Source: Candidatus Tayloriibacteriota bacterium (GTDB lineage: Bacteria; Patescibacteriota; Minisyncoccia; Phycocordibacterales; GWA1-40-21). Taken from it: a DNA stretch of 5,565 bases. A program made the position numbers and the translations under genes. The stretch spans positions 1 through 5,565 of the forward strand of contig JAPLZG010000030.1 in NCBI GenBank assembly GCA_026395155.1, given 5' to 3'. The notes under the pieces are model-generated. The model saw only the letters and a list, made by a program, of their open reading frames with translations, was not told where the DNA came from and made no database searches. Positions 5,157 through 5,565 of the stretch are shown piece after piece (position 1 is the first letter of the stretch; each line of letters opens with the position of its first letter).

Positions 5157-5176
5157 GCGTGCGGAGTACCGCACGC
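5157..5176. repeat. GC-rich 8-bp hairpin with tetraloop
   Basis: GCGTGCGG (5157-5164), loop AGTA, CCGCACGC (5169-5176), a perfect stem in otherwise AT-rich DNA. There is no T-run on the minus strand. An 8-bp stem with a 4-base loop resembles the DNA hairpin downstream of some retroelement variable regions, but the loop does not match the GRNA pattern and it is 137 bases from the gene. Confidence 0.7.
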
Positions 5177-5209
5177 CGAGTTAAAAATAATTAAATAAAT
5201 TCAAGAAAT

Positions 5210-5274
5210 GTTTACCCTGTTAAATACTGCCGTGCAGTAATTTCACCTAAATAAAATTATTTAACAGGGTAAAC
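5210..5274. repeat. Long inverted repeat B (17-bp stem, possible three-way junction)
   Basis: GTTTACCCTGTTAAATA (5210-5226) and TATTTAACAGGGTAAAC (5258-5274) are perfect inverted complements. The enclosed 31 bases hold CTGC/GCAG (5227-5237, extendable by two pairs) and a weak ATTT/AAAT hairpin. The layout resembles repeat A. On the minus strand it starts 39 bases after the stop of the lectin-like gene and could serve as its transcript end. Confidence 0.75.
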
Positions 5275-5279
5275 CCCGT

Positions 5280-5306
5280 AGTAAATCGAGACTTTGAGAT
5301 TCTACT
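5280..5306. repeat. Bulged hairpin directly after the FISUMP-like gene
   Basis: AGTAAATC (5280-5287) pairs with GATT (5298-5301) and TACT (5303-5306), 8 pairs with one bulged base. It lies 7 bases past the stop codon of the lectin-like gene. Confidence 0.5.
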
Positions 5307-5313
5307 GTTGGGA

Positions 5314-5565
5314 CTAGCGGGCACAACGGACATAGACGCTCGCGTTCGACTTAGTATAATTAACAACATTGCCATCAAACATAGCTACGATACAAGCGTA
5401 ACCTGGATTTTGCGGACTGTTAGTACCAGACCAATAATAGCCACTCTGGAAATCGCCCCTGCCATTTTGATAAAAATATTTTGATAATTCCCACAAATAT
5501 GGAAGACGCCAACCTGTTGTTCCATCTACTGTTCCTGCACAATAGGTAACACCTTGTTGCCAAGT
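5314..5565 (-). CDS. FISUMP/DUF1566-like protein, C-terminal 83 residues (cut by window edge)
   Basis: The frame is open from the window edge to TAG at 5316-5314. It shows the pattern of the Fibrobacter-major-paralogous / DUF1566 (Lcl C-terminal) domain, which has a C-type-lectin-like fold: GTTGWRLPYLWELS (15-28), then GYYWSGT (42-48), then a strand AMFDGNVV, and the typical ending VYVRCAR (77-83). Cysteines at 9, 58 and 81 could form disulphides, which suggests an exported protein. Its N-terminus, with any signal peptide, is outside the window. An internal TTG near 5496 is not the start. Proteins of this fold act as surface or secreted binders, and some are targets of diversity-generating retroelements. 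Its last 30 coding bases are unusually GC-rich for this window. Confidence 0.8.
   Translation of the reverse strand, partial: TWQQGVTYCAGTVDGTTGWRLPYLWELSKYFYQNGRGDFQSGYYWSGTNSPQNPGYACIVAMFDGNVVNYTKSNASVYVRCAR

Larger units (their letters stand above)
4984..5313. other. Non-coding structured spacer between recO and the FISUMP-like gene
   Basis: 330 bases with no plausible open frame on either strand. Roughly half of the bases fall in four inverted repeats (5024-5085, 5157-5176, 5210-5274, 5280-5306). No tRNA or rRNA signature is seen. Confidence 0.7.

Noticed and set aside
5024..5274. CRISPR array or retron msr-msd
   Set aside because: The repeats are not identical or evenly spaced, there are no spacers of constant length, and no cas or reverse transcriptase gene is in the window.

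Overview
The window is AT-rich and almost every gene lies on the minus strand. The likely source is a small-genome bacterium of the Candidate Phyla Radiation (Patescibacteria, probably Parcubacteria-like). This is inferred from the kinds of protein present: a short RecO without a zinc finger, a single-chain alpha2-type glycyl-tRNA synthetase, a large single-pass protein with Ig/DUF11-like repeats, and a FISUMP/DUF1566-like lectin-fold protein. None of the start codons that are inside the window has a recognisable Shine-Dalgarno sequence. TGA is used as a normal stop, so code 25 (UGA = Gly) is not indicated.

Layout in the direction of transcription (right to left): (1) 5565-5314, the C-terminal 83 residues of a FISUMP/DUF1566-like protein, cut by the window edge. 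(2) 5313-4984, a 330-base non-coding stretch packed with inverted repeats, two of which can fold as three-way junctions. (3) 4983-4399, recO. (4) 4398-4270, a short AT-rich spacer with a degenerate 7-bp tandem repeat and an extended -10 promoter. (5) 4269-2373, a membrane-anchored Ig/DUF11-like surface protein split in two by a frame break at about 3600. (6) 2372-2240, a GC-richer spacer with two hairpins. (7) 2239-981, glycyl-tRNA synthetase, also broken, by an apparent out-of-frame deletion near 1502. It carries two short in-frame repeat-like inserts. (8) 947-468, a type II toxin-antitoxin pair (ribbon-helix-helix antitoxin, then RelE/YafQ-like toxin) with its own promoter and a perfect inverted-repeat operator. 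(9) 456-1, the N-terminal 152 residues of an M16 zinc peptidase, 11 bases after the toxin.

RecO (repair), GlyRS (translation) and the M16 peptidase look like core genes; the toxin-antitoxin pair looks like a later arrival with its own regulation. The most interesting points are two different palindromic or repeat-like sequences inserted in frame in one essential synthetase gene; the loss of a conserved core segment from that same gene; the array of structured repeats downstream of the lectin-like gene, whose 3' end resembles a variable region of diversity-generating retroelements (no reverse transcriptase is in view); and promoters placed so close to start codons that leaderless mRNAs are likely.
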